Part shown: piece by piece, positions 1 through 7,851 of the stretch
Position numbering within the stretch: position 1 is the stretch's first letter
Layout of the letters: every line of letters begins with the position of its first letter
From: Endozoicomonas sp. (ex Botrylloides leachii)
GTDB taxonomy: Bacteria > Pseudomonadota > Gammaproteobacteria > Pseudomonadales > Endozoicomonadaceae
Assembly (NCBI GenBank): GCA_028728195.1
Contig: JAQYUY010000078.1
Span: 1-47,400, forward strand
Direction: 5' to 3'
Length of the DNA: 47,400 bases
The notes under the pieces: model-generated
The model's database searches: none
The model's input: only the letters and a program-made list of their open reading frames with translations
What the model was told of the DNA's origin: nothing
Program-made: the position numbers and the translations under genes

Positions 1-78
1 CGAACTCAGAAGTGAAACGATGTATCGCCGATGGTAGTGTGGGGCTTCCCCATGTGAGAGTAGGTCACTGTCAAGCAT
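1..78 (+). rRNA. rrf: 5S ribosomal RNA, 3' part only
   Basis: The first 78 bases match the 3' two thirds of a proteobacterial 5S rRNA. The conserved run CGAACTCAGAAGTGAAACG is followed by the GCCGATGGTAGTGTGGGG and GAGAGTAGG blocks of domains IV/V and by the 3' strand of the closing helix. The 5' part lies before the window, so an rRNA operon ends here. The 3' end at about 78 is inferred by analogy with E. coli 5S rRNA. Confidence 0.95.
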
Positions 79-85
79 TTATTGT

Positions 86-121
86 AAACCCCTGATCAAT
101 TAAGCGGTCAGGGGTTTTTTT
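86..121 (+). terminator. Rho-independent terminator of the rRNA operon
   Basis: A perfect stem (AAACCCCTGA with TCAGGGGTTT) encloses a 12-base loop and runs into a T tract. It lies just after the 5S 3' end, the usual place for the rrn terminator. Confidence 0.9.
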
Positions 122-168
122 ATGTTTTTTTGCCCTGTGACTTTTATTATCATCAATGACCTGACCTG

Positions 169-1017
169 ACCTGAGTTCGACATAAGCAGCTGACTTTATC
201 TAGCATAGCTGCCAAGCTAATCAAGGTTGGAGTAGAACACTGTGGGCGTAAACATATTCGCAAGCAGTCACTATCCGTCAGCGAAGTGGCAACGATCGTC
301 ATTATGCTTCATGCTAAAGGCTGTCGTTGTCTGAAACATTTCTGCATTAAGCAGGTTTGCAGGTATTGGCGCAAGCACTTCCACGGGCTAATCAGTTATA
401 ACCGCTTTTTTGCAGACTCAATATGGCAAGGTATTTGAGATTTCCTACATTAATTCGATAGGCATTGCTGTCTGTGAAAAAAGCCGGGCTCTTTACCATA
501 AGGTGTTTAAAGACGAAGCAGGATGGGGAAAGTCTTCTGCGCACTGGTATTATGGCTTCAAGCTGCATCTGACGATCAACGATACAGGGGAACTTTTAGC
601 TATTAAATGCACATCCGGAAATACCGATGACCATGCCGTTCTTGAGGGCATATTCTGTCACTTGTTTGGCAAATTATTTAGCGATAAAGGTTATGTATCC
701 AAGGCAAAGCAAAAACTACTAAAAGAAAAATACGATGTTGATCTGATCACAACCCGTAGAAAAAACATGAAGCCTCAATACTTGTCTCTCTTTGACAAAG
801 TACTCCTGAGAGAGCGCGCAATCATTGAGACAGTTAACGATCAACTGAAGAACATCTCTCAGATAGAACACACCCGCCATCGTTCAAAATTCAATTTTAT
901 GGTGAACTTGCTGGCAGGGCTTGTAGCTTACATGTTCCAAAAGAAGAAGCCATCTTTGAGCATTCAACATTCAGGATTGATTCAAGTTGCCTGATCATTG
1001 TTATGCCGAACTCAGGT
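169..1017 (+). mobile_element. IS982-family insertion sequence, internally deleted
   Basis: The ends are 17-bp inverted repeats. The left end ACCTGAGTTCGACATAA (169-185) matches the reverse complement of 1001-1017 with one mismatch. The 849-bp element is shorter than the roughly 1 kb usual for IS982 and holds a frame-broken IS982 transposase gene. No clear target duplication flanks it. The left flank has three tandem CCTGA units (from about 160), which blurs the boundary. The right end touches IS1595 transposase sequence, so this copy appears to have inserted into, or recombined with, an IS1595 element. Confidence 0.88.
181..993 (+). pseudogene. IS982-family transposase, frameshifted and internally deleted
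   Basis: The C-terminal two thirds (410-993, about 194 codons) reads as an IS982 DDE transposase. Visible blocks include YGFKLHLTINDTGELLAIK, GNTDDHAVL, LFSDKGYVSK, ETVNDQLKNISQIEHTRHRS and FMVNLLAGLVAYMFQKKKPS. The N-terminal part (about 181-430) is in another frame, containing SVSEVATIVIMLH and ISYNRFF, and stops at a TGA near 433. Compared with the family, roughly 18 codons are missing between SYNRF and YGKV, where the frame also changes. The extreme N-terminus looks short as well. The TTG at 410 is not a credible start. No active enzyme is expected from this copy. Confidence 0.88.
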
Positions 1018-1265
1018 CATGTGGTTTTAAAGGAACTGGTTATCACTGCTGGCGCACGGTTATTGATGAGGTGTTCCATCTCCAGCATGTCAATGCTTAT
1101 CATAGCCAATTGAAAAGCTGGATAAATAACTGGTTTAAAGGTGTTGCAACAAAGAGTCGCTCAAAATATCTGGGCTGTAGGCGAGCGTTGACTGGTGGAG
1201 GACTGATGTTGTTTTCTTTTATCAAAAAAATAGCGGGGCATTGGGTTTATCAACTAGCAAGCTGA
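1018..1265 (+). pseudogene. IS1595-family (ISXO2-like) transposase, C-terminal fragment
   Basis: The reading frame ending at 1265 encodes the tail of an ISXO2/IS1595 DDE transposase. Recognisable blocks are HLQHVNAYHSQLKSW, NWFKGVATK and KYLGCRRAL. The frame starts inside the IS982 right end, so only about 83 codons of a protein normally near 300 aa remain. A complementary N-terminal IS1595 fragment in the same orientation lies at 6797-7207, on the other side of the biosynthetic genes. Confidence 0.8.
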
Positions 1266-1335
1266 ACAGCGCCCCACCAAAAATCCGACCGTATTGCTTT
1301 CATCTCCTGCGTCACTTTAAACTTTAGTGATCAGC

Positions 1336-2370
1336 TTAAATGTTTAAAATAGTTAAACTACTAACTAACCCAGATAATATAAGTTGTAAAACTCCTAGTA
1401 TCGAGGTTGCTGTAAAAGCATATTTTTTATCAACTGAAGCTAACGATTTTGCTATGAGCGATGGACCTATCAAGCCAAAAACAAAAAATGCGGGGTATAT
1501 CCCAAAAATAAAAAAATCTTTATAAAAAGAGCCGAATCCTGCTAAGGAGACAATAAAAATCGCCCAATTTGGAAGCGTGTACTTCTTACTTGCAAGGTAA
1601 GAACCTATCAAATAAAGAAAGGAGGCGCTAGAAATCACCAATCCATACTCAACCAAAGAAAATCCTAAAAAATTTTGTATTATAAATGGAGATACACTTA
1701 TTATTAATATTTGAGCAGAGTAAACAATAGTATAAAGCAAGCCATATTTCATATAGAGATTGTTTTTACAAAGATCTACGACTGTTTTTCTAGAAAAAAC
1801 TAACGCCTCACTTTCATTTAGAGACTCATTATTGTTTTTTACAGTTACTATTATAGAAATGAGCGCTACTGCACCTAAAGTAAAAAACGAAAACCTCCAT
1901 GAGCCTAAAACCTGCAAACCTGAACCTATGAGGGGTGCTGCAATAGGAACAAAGGATACAACCAAGTACAACCGCGCCATTCTTTGTTGTAGCTTATCCT
2001 CTTTGTTATCAACTCTTAGTAAAGCCTTGCTGGTAACAGAGCAAATTCCAGCCCCCGCTCCTTGAATTACCCTAGCTATTAATATAGTGAACGCGCTCTC
2101 TGCCCACACAGCTATAATAGAGCCAAGAAGAATAAAAAAGCACCCAAAAAAAATTTTATTTTTATGCACTCCCTTTAAACACAAAGGAGTTGATAGTTGA
2201 GCTATTGCATTTGCAATTAAAAAAGCAGAGAATGACAAAGCTATAATACTTTTATTTCCAAAGTCTTTTTCTATAAAAGGCAAGCTGGGGACATATAAAA
2301 ATGTTGAAAGAACAACAAGAACTGAAAGCAAACAAGAAACAAGAAGAATATCATCTTTCTTAAATAACAT
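1336..2370 (-). CDS. MFS exporter, Bcr/CflA-like, C-terminally truncated
   Basis: A 344-aa major facilitator protein with about eleven hydrophobic segments. It resembles Bcr/CflA drug exporters, with VPSLPFIEKDFG after TM1 and ARVIQGAGAGICSVTSKAL in TM4. Family members are nearer 390-400 aa with twelve segments. Here the protein stops after TM11, within about 70 bp of IS1595 debris, so TM12 was probably lost. ATG 2370 overlaps the upstream SGNH gene by 11 bp, which indicates translational coupling. As the last gene of the minus-strand operon it probably exported the product or gave self-resistance. Activity without TM12 is doubtful. The substrate is unknown. Confidence 0.8.
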   Translation of the reverse strand: MLFKKDDILLVSCLLSVLVVLSTFLYVPSLPFIEKDFGNKSIIALSFSAFLIANAIAQLSTPLCLKGVHKNKIFFGCFFILLGSIIAVWAESAFTILIARVIQGAGAGICSVTSKALLRVDNKEDKLQQRMARLYLVVSFVPIAAPLIGSGLQVLGSWRFSFFTLGAVALISIIVTVKNNNESLNESEALVFSRKTVVDLCKNNLYMKYGLLYTIVYSAQILIISVSPFIIQNFLGFSLVEYGLVISSASFLYLIGSYLASKKYTLPNWAIFIVSLAGFGSFYKDFFIFGIYPAFFVFGLIGPSLIAKSLASVDKKYAFTATSILGVLQLILSGLVSSLTILNI

Positions 2371-3022
2371 GATTAAAAATACTCTCTACAAGAAGACTGT
2401 GCCCTTTAGGGTTTAAATGGTAACCGTCAAAAATAAAATACTCATTCGCATTCTCGCTCCAATTAACAGGAATTAGATCAACCTTACACTCTAAAAAAAC
2501 CTCGTTATAGTTATCAATTATTTTTTCTATTCCTGTCATTTTTTCTTTTAATCTGCTGGAGGCAGGAGGAATTGGCGTAAAAAATAAATATACTTCATTA
2601 CTTTCAGCCATTTTCTTCATCAGTAAAATATTTTCTTTGAACTCCTTCCTGTTAATCCATTGGTATGTTAAATATCGTGAAAAAATAGGCAGCAATTTTT
2701 TATTAATAAGATTTATTGTATATTTAAAGTACTTTCTTTCCCTCAACGAATACAGAATCCACCTAGGAAGTACTCTTGGAGAACAATCAACTATACCAAA
2801 TGAAAGAATAACTTTTTGATACTCGCCAGAAAATAAATCGTTTTTTAATCCTCTAAAATTTAGTATATCTTTAGATGTAAGAGATCTAATTAAAAAAGTA
2901 TAACCAACATATTTTTTTTCAGATAATCTCTTAAGAATCCTAAAAACCCACGTATCCTTTATTGCACATTCTTTATTTGACAGCCCATTAGAGTCTGTCA
3001 CAATAGCAAAACTATTATTCAT
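2360..3022 (-). CDS. SGNH/GDSL-fold hydrolase-like protein
   Basis: A 220-aa protein with SGNH-hydrolase landmarks. Block I is AIVTDSNG (nucleophile Ser about residue 11), block III is LSFGIVDCSPR (the usual Asn is absent), and block V is FDGYHLNPKGH (catalytic Asp199 and His202). ATG 3022 is chosen over the TTG at 3031 because it forms an ATGA overlap with the stop of the upstream dioxygenase. There is no signal peptide, so it is probably cytoplasmic. SGNH proteins act as esterases, deacylases or acyltransferases. The substrate cannot be read from sequence, but the tight coupling implies a step in the same pathway. Base composition is very AT-rich, like the rest of the operon. Confidence 0.7.
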   Translation of the reverse strand: MNNSFAIVTDSNGLSNKECAIKDTWVFRILKRLSEKKYVGYTFLIRSLTSKDILNFRGLKNDLFSGEYQKVILSFGIVDCSPRVLPRWILYSLRERKYFKYTINLINKKLLPIFSRYLTYQWINRKEFKENILLMKKMAESNEVYLFFTPIPPASSRLKEKMTGIEKIIDNYNEVFLECKVDLIPVNWSENANEYFIFDGYHLNPKGHSLLVESIFNHVI

Positions 3023-3804
3023 GAAGTACAAGCTCGCTCACAAATTTTCACCCCATTGTTAACCGGCTCTGCTTTATGCATTACAAGTTGGTTGTCCCAT
3101 ATAAGGATGTCATTTTTTTTCCATGAATGTTTATATATATTGCTCTTGGATACAGAATGATTTAATAAGTAAGAAGTTATATTATTAGACTCTTGCAAGT
3201 CATAACCTTTAATTCTTGTTAAATACTTTTCATTTAAATATAAAGATCTGATTTCATTTCTTGAGTTTCTCAGTACAATATCATGTTCTTGATCTGGGAA
3301 CGGATTAAAAAAATTTAAATCTAATTTTTTTAATCCGCGATCATTATATGTTTTTTGATATACCTCTCTTAGACTATGCACACCTATCATTTTTTCAACA
3401 AACTTCTTTTTATCACAGTCAAGCCTCTCATAAGCAAGTTGAGTATCTATAAAAAAAGTTCTCCCTCCTTGGGAAGGAGCTTCATTGCATTTTAAGAAAG
3501 TCATCCTTGCAGGTTGGGCTAAGAAAGTACTATCACTGTGCCAGTATTTACTTGCACTTGAAAATCCAAAATCAGAATTGTTACTTATTAGCCCAATACT
3601 TTTACTTTCTTTTGACCTATATTCAGGCGGCTGAGCTAGGTTCGGTGAACCAAAAATACAAACTAACTCCAAAAATCTACAAGTATTTATTTTTGAGTTA
3701 ACAATAATTAGTATCTTACAAGTTGATTTTAAAGCAACTATCTCATGGGCAGAAAGGCAAGATAGTTCTGAATATTCTATTGATGATACTAACGGGATTA
3801 TCAT
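3019..3804 (-). CDS. TauD/TfdA-family Fe(II)/2-oxoglutarate dioxygenase
   Basis: A 261-aa protein with a complete facial triad: His89 and Asp91 in KYWHSDSTF and the distal His243 in WDNQLVMHKA. The 2-oxoglutarate-binding Arg257 lies 14 residues after that His. Upstream segments such as APSQGGRTFF fit the clavaminate synthase/TauD fold. Members hydroxylate, desaturate or cyclise amino acids and small molecules using oxygen and 2-oxoglutarate. ATG 3804 has GGAG eight bases upstream, inside the end of the ATP-grasp gene (2-bp gap), and the 3' end overlaps the SGNH gene. This catalytic frame looks intact. The probable role is oxidative tailoring of a free or ligated amino acid. Confidence 0.85.
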   Translation of the reverse strand: MIIPLVSSIEYSELSCLSAHEIVALKSTCKILIIVNSKINTCRFLELVCIFGSPNLAQPPEYRSKESKSIGLISNNSDFGFSSASKYWHSDSTFLAQPARMTFLKCNEAPSQGGRTFFIDTQLAYERLDCDKKKFVEKMIGVHSLREVYQKTYNDRGLKKLDLNFFNPFPDQEHDIVLRNSRNEIRSLYLNEKYLTRIKGYDLQESNNITSYLLNHSVSKSNIYKHSWKKNDILIWDNQLVMHKAEPVNNGVKICERACTS

Positions 3805-3806
3805 AG

Positions 3807-5030
3807 TTAGCTCCAGATAATATTTTTTTCATACCATTCAAGAATTTCTTTACGTTGCTGTAAAATTAATTCAGTAGATTCACCTTTAAACACAACTGCT
3901 AGCGAATAGTCAAAAGTATTTATATTATCTTTATAATAATCACCCGAAGATGTTACTCGGCAATCCCACGCGCAAATATATGATGCAAAAGGTGATGTAC
4001 TAAGAACTCTTTCTAGCCGTGTATTCTTTTTTGGCTTAGGTATAGCTAACCAAGCAAAAAGAGACTTATCTATAACTATATTACATACATAAGACTCATT
4101 AGTTTGCATTTTCAAAGATGTTTCATATAAGTTAATACCAGTTTTTTTCTCAAATACTTTTGTAACTTTTGCTCCCGCTGGCCTAAGAGCAATTTCACAG
4201 ACATAAATTTTAGAACCAACAGAAAAAAATTCCGCATGAAAAACAGTTTTTCTATCATTTATATAATAAGCAACTTGACTCATGATATTACAAATAGAAT
4301 TATATGTATTATTTTTAGGTATCAAGTAGCTTCCTGTGTCATACCCTTCTCGATATGAGCTGCAACCTCTAAAATATTTAGAAACCTCTATAATCTTCAG
4401 CTTACCCTCAGAAAAAAAACCGTCTGCATGAAACATATCTCCATTAATCCATTCTTCAAAAATAAAAGGAATTCCAGAATCGGGTAAAAAGCCTGAATCT
4501 TTTTTGTAGTACTCTATGTAAACTTGATTAAGATCGAATACATTCTTTATTTTTTTTATGCCAACTGAACTAGAGCCGCATATAGGTTTACCAATAATAG
4601 GAAAACCAACATTTTTAATAAAATGTAAGATATCCAAGTGATGATTAGGTAAGCAAAACCTAGGAACTTCAATCCCTTTTTCTTTAAGCCATGATTTCAT
4701 ATAATATTTATTTCTGAAAGTCATGCTTAAATGGCTACTATTTTGATCTCTCTTAAAAAGAATATCTCTTAATTTTTCTGCACGTATAAGATCACGTTTA
4801 TGCATAGCAATCACCCCAGATAATAGGTGATTTGACATGATTTTTTCACATATTGAGTCTACTTCTATTGACTTATCAAATGAGTCTGAAACATAGACCT
4901 CATTGTAGCCTGAGAAATCTTGACTAGATAAATATTGAGGTATAATAGTTATTAAGTAATCATTCGCCAGATGCTGGCGATAATTAAAAGTCGATGGCGG
5001 AAGCCGGTTTATAATCAACCATTTCTTCAA
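3807..5030 (-). CDS. ATP-grasp carboxylate-amine ligase
   Basis: A 407-aa ATP-grasp protein. The ATP-binding segment is GFPIIGKPICGSSSVGIKKI, followed by the hinge FEEWINGDMFHADGFF and the metal-binding region FHAEFF...ICEIALRPAGAKV. It resembles L-amino-acid ligases such as BacD and carbamoyl-phosphate-synthase-like ligases, which join a carboxylate to an amine through an acyl phosphate. It starts at TTG 5030, which has GAGG eight bases upstream. The dioxygenase begins 2 bp after its stop, so the two are co-translated. In this operon it most plausibly makes an amide or dipeptide bond. The substrates are not identifiable. Confidence 0.82.
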   Translation of the reverse strand: MKKWLIINRLPPSTFNYRQHLANDYLITIIPQYLSSQDFSGYNEVYVSDSFDKSIEVDSICEKIMSNHLLSGVIAMHKRDLIRAEKLRDILFKRDQNSSHLSMTFRNKYYMKSWLKEKGIEVPRFCLPNHHLDILHFIKNVGFPIIGKPICGSSSVGIKKIKNVFDLNQVYIEYYKKDSGFLPDSGIPFIFEEWINGDMFHADGFFSEGKLKIIEVSKYFRGCSSYREGYDTGSYLIPKNNTYNSICNIMSQVAYYINDRKTVFHAEFFSVGSKIYVCEIALRPAGAKVTKVFEKKTGINLYETSLKMQTNESYVCNIVIDKSLFAWLAIPKPKKNTRLERVLSTSPFASYICAWDCRVTSSGDYYKDNINTFDYSLAVVFKGESTELILQQRKEILEWYEKNIIWS

Positions 5031-5057
5031 AATTTATTCCTCATTAACTTAAGAGTG

Positions 5058-5988
5058 TTATCTTTTTTTAATTTTCTCCTTGCTATCAATAGGGATTCGA
5101 TAACAGCTATTCAGTTCAAACAAGTCTAATGATCTTATTTGAATGCCTAGCCTAGATAATTCTTGATCTAGCCTGTAATTCAGGCCATCTGCCTTTATAA
5201 AAAAACAAGTTAGTATCACTTTCATAAAAAATCAGATTATGATCATCAAGAATCTTATATAAGTATTTTTTTTGTTGATTATTGTACTCTTTAGACTTCT
5301 CAACATGATGCTGGTCGTTAATAGCATAAACTGCTGAAAGATAAGCAATGTTATTAACTGCGTATGGATTTTCTGCTCTACAATAATTTAGTCTATCAAT
5401 AACATACTGATTTGCTATGGCGTAACCAATTCTTAAATCAGCTAATCCATATATATTAGAAAAAATTATAAGTATTATTATATTGCCCTCATTAAAATAA
5501 GGCATTCCTGTTGATATATTTTTATGTGAATATTCTATATAAGCTTCGTTAAGTACAAGGACTGTATTTCGCCCTTTTATGTTGTCTACAATTTCACGTA
5601 CTTCTAAGTTATTTAACCCTATTACAGTTAGGTTATTTGGATTACAAAAATAGATTAGATCAGGATATTTTTTTATGTTTTTGCAAAAAGATGAAATATC
5701 TAAAAATCTATCATCTTTCAGCTGCAACTGTATCAACTCTTCATGTTCACCAATTCTTTCTTCCATCTATTTAAATGCTATATATATGTTAGTACGTATC
5801 AAAATTTTTTATTGATTTGGGATTATTTTAGAAATAATTGAGTTTATTTCATCTATACCACTACCAAGAAATATGTTGCTGTTATGAATATTATAAAGGC
5901 CTGCTATTTTTTCCTTTAGAGAAATATTTTGGAATCCGGATGGATAAAAGCTAACATATTTTTTATTTTTATCTAAATAAAAAATTTT
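5058..5988 (-). pseudogene. HisC-like PLP aminotransferase, decayed
   Basis: Pieces in order resemble a class I/II (HisC-like) aminotransferase. They are YPSGFQNISLKEKIAGLY and FLGSGIDEI (about 5830-5950), MEERIGEHEEL to FYKG (5766 down to about 5190), and, after a frameshift in a T run near 5200, IKADGLNYRLDQELSRLGIQ to the stop at 5058. Two in-frame stops (TAA and TAG) break the N-terminal third. The PLP lysine motif (normally SKxYGLAGLR) reads FSNIYGLADLR, so Lys is Asn, and the PLP-contacting Asp of DEAY is Asn (NEAY). The conserved N-terminal NENP region is absent. The methyltransferase stop directly precedes the frame. It once supplied or consumed an alpha-keto acid in this operon but is now inactive. 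Confidence 0.85.
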
Positions 5989-6768
5989 TTAATTTCTAAC
6001 CAAAAAAAACAAATGTGTATTTGGAATAGGTAGGTTTATATGTTTTTCAAGATGAAGATTGCAAGCCTTAAACTCATTAAGATACTCTTCTAGTAAAAAT
6101 AATTTTTGTTCCTGCATAGAGTGAGCTAATTCGAACCCCGAAGTAAAAACCCTATCACTATAGTTAGAATTAGGATTGCTAAGAGCAGTATCTGCGAAAA
6201 TAAATTGCCTGGCTTTGGGAAATTTTTTAAGCAATACAGATAACATGTTTTCTTCCTTACTTGCTCCAAAGATATCATGAAGCATCATAAAACAAGTAAC
6301 TGTATCAATATCTTGATATACTTTTTGTGTCCTCAATATGTCCTCTGTAGATATAACTATTCGATCATGAAAACCTTTATTTTTTACGTTTTTTGTTGCC
6401 AAGATACTAGCATTTGAGTCAATTTCAATCCCAATACCTTTAGAATTAGGAGAGATTTCGCAGAAATTAATCAGCCTATTTCCATTACCACAGCCGATAT
6501 CAGCTATTCTTTTATACGAAATTGTTTTCATAAGCTGAATGATATGACCCCCTATTAATCTATTTGCAAGATCTGAACCTTCAGCAACAAACTGCCCCTT
6601 CCTTAAATTTTTAAAAGAAAGTTGGTCAGCTATAGAGTAGTTAATAAACAACTCTCCGTAACCGCCGACAAGCCATATAAAAAAACCTAGATTGTTATAA
6701 ATGTCAGCTCCTGTCTCAGTTAGTTTGTAATCACCATTTTCTAACTCAGAAACTGGTCTAAAATAAAG
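5989..6768 (-). CDS. SAM-dependent C-methyltransferase-like protein, 5'-truncated
   Basis: A class I methyltransferase with SAM motif I IADIGCGNGNRL, acidic motif GIGIEID and post-motif CFMMLHDIFG. The frame is open to 6768, giving 39 codons before the first usable start, the TTG at 6651. Those codons (ENGDYKLTETGADIYNNLGF, then GGYGE) look like the winged-helix dimerisation domain of O/C-methyltransferases, so roughly 70-80 N-terminal residues are missing. The frame closes where IS1595 sequence begins. The GGYGE, FELAHSM and IPNTHLFFL segments recall the MppJ/SgvM/MrsA alpha-keto-acid C-methyltransferases. That assignment is from memory and tentative. It was the first gene of the operon, whose promoter is lost. 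Confidence 0.72.
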   Translation of the reverse strand, partial: LYFRPVSELENGDYKLTETGADIYNNLGFFIWLVGGYGELFINYSIADQLSFKNLRKGQFVAEGSDLANRLIGGHIIQLMKTISYKRIADIGCGNGNRLINFCEISPNSKGIGIEIDSNASILATKNVKNKGFHDRIVISTEDILRTQKVYQDIDTVTCFMMLHDIFGASKEENMLSVLLKKFPKARQFIFADTALSNPNSNYSDRVFTSGFELAHSMQEQKLFLLEEYLNEFKACNLHLEKHINLPIPNTHLFFLVRN

Positions 6769-6796
6769 TCACGTTACCCGTCGTTTGGTGACACTG

Positions 6797-7207
6797 ATGA
6801 AAAACGCTGATTTCCCACAGTTGCGTGAATCTGTAACCCCCTTCAATGAAAACCAGAAAAAAACTCTTCTCACGTACCTGTCAGATAAGCAGGCCAAAAA
6901 CAATTTACCTCTGTTGTATCAGGGGCTGGAGAGAAATTTTCTGCCTCACCTTACTGTAAGCATTGTCAGAGTGAATCAGTCCAGCGCTTTTGCTTTCAGT
7001 ATGGACGGCAGCGCCTCCGCTGTAAGTCATGTGGAAAGATCTTTAATTCCCTAACTGGCACAGCTTTAGCAAACCTGCGGGTTTATCGAGCTTTGGACGA
7101 CTGTTTGGAGTGTATGATTTCATCAATGACACTTCGCTCAGTAGCCAGAAAGTGTGAGATTAGTATGGACACCTCTTTTCATCTGAGGCTCCGGATCATG
7201 GCGCTCT
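6797..7207 (+). pseudogene. IS1595-family transposase, N-terminal fragment
   Basis: ATG 6797 opens a frame encoding MKNADFPQL and the acidic start of an IS1595 transposase. After a frameshift near 6950 it continues as a zinc-ribbon (PYCKHCQSES and RLRCKSCGKIFNSLTGTAL) and a helix-turn-helix-like part (MTLRSVARKCEISMDTSF). It then fuses directly to IS982 sequence at about 7208. The catalytic domain is missing. It lies in the same orientation as the C-terminal fragment at 1018-1265, so two separate IS1595 copies probably once flanked the biosynthetic genes. Confidence 0.82.
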
Positions 7208-7326
7208 CCGCTTTTTTTGCGGACTCGATATGGCAAGGTATTTGAGATTTCCTACATTAATTCGACAGGCATTGCTGTCTATGAAAAAGTCGGGATCTTC
7301 GCCATAAGGTGTTTAAAGATGAAGTG
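7208..7326 (+). mobile_element. IS982 internal fragment
   Basis: About 119 bp nearly identical to 403-520 of the IS982 copy at the window start. It includes the same deletion junction (TTTTTTGCGGACTCGATATG followed by GCAAGGTATTTGAGATTTCC). It is bounded on the left by IS1595 and on the right by IS630 sequence, with no IS982 terminus on either side. One extra T lies in the T run compared with the first copy. Confidence 0.8.
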
Positions 7327-7790
7327 GTGCTTTTTATAGATACTACCTAGCCTACACAGGCTGCCAAAATCACCTCCCGGTTAGATTCTCAAAGGGGTCG
7401 ATAAAATCATCAACACGCCGGCAGTCGTAGCCGGGTGAATATTGTGGGTGCGATGGAACTGAACAATTTATCAGCGGCTATTTTTGAAAAATTTAAGGCA
7501 GTTAATGGTGAGGCTATTATAGCGTTTTTCAGAAAGGTCAGGGCTGTATATAATAAAAAGTCTTTTATTCACATGGCGTTTGGTGGCGCGGGTTATCACC
7601 GGAAAAATTAGGTAGTTGAAGAGGCAGAAAAGCTGGGAATAAAGCTACATTATCTTCCACCTTACAGTCCAAACTTGAATTCGATAGAATAGTTATGGAA
7701 AGTCATAAATGAGCATGCGCGGAACAATCATTACTGTGCGAAGCCGAAGGATTTCCCACAGAAAATTAATGACTTTTAACAAGGATAATA
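7321..7790 (+). pseudogene. IS630-family transposase, C-terminal remnant
   Basis: The translation shows an IS630/Tc1-mariner-type DDE domain: VVLFIDTT, SRVNIVGAMELNNLSA, NGEAIIAFFRKVRAVYNKKS, LHYLPPYSPNLNSIE and LWKVINEHARNNHY. Several in-frame stops interrupt it, for example after FIDTT, after HRKN and after NSIE. The N-terminal DNA-binding region is missing and the 5' edge abuts the IS982 fragment. A second, shorter relic of the same family lies at 32221-32290. Confidence 0.82.
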
Positions 7791-7851
7791 GCCTCATATT
7801 GAGAGTGGGCAGCTACAACATAATTTCTTGTTGCGTTAGGTGCAAGAGATG

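Noticed and set aside
987-1017. ATG-proximal start of the IS1595 C-terminal frame
   Set aside because: The first codons lie inside the IS982 terminal repeat, so the start is a by-product of the junction.
6785-7054. 89-codon plus-strand open frame as a novel gene
   Set aside because: Only the first part is in the IS1595 transposase frame. Beyond the frameshift near 6950 the true homology continues in another frame.
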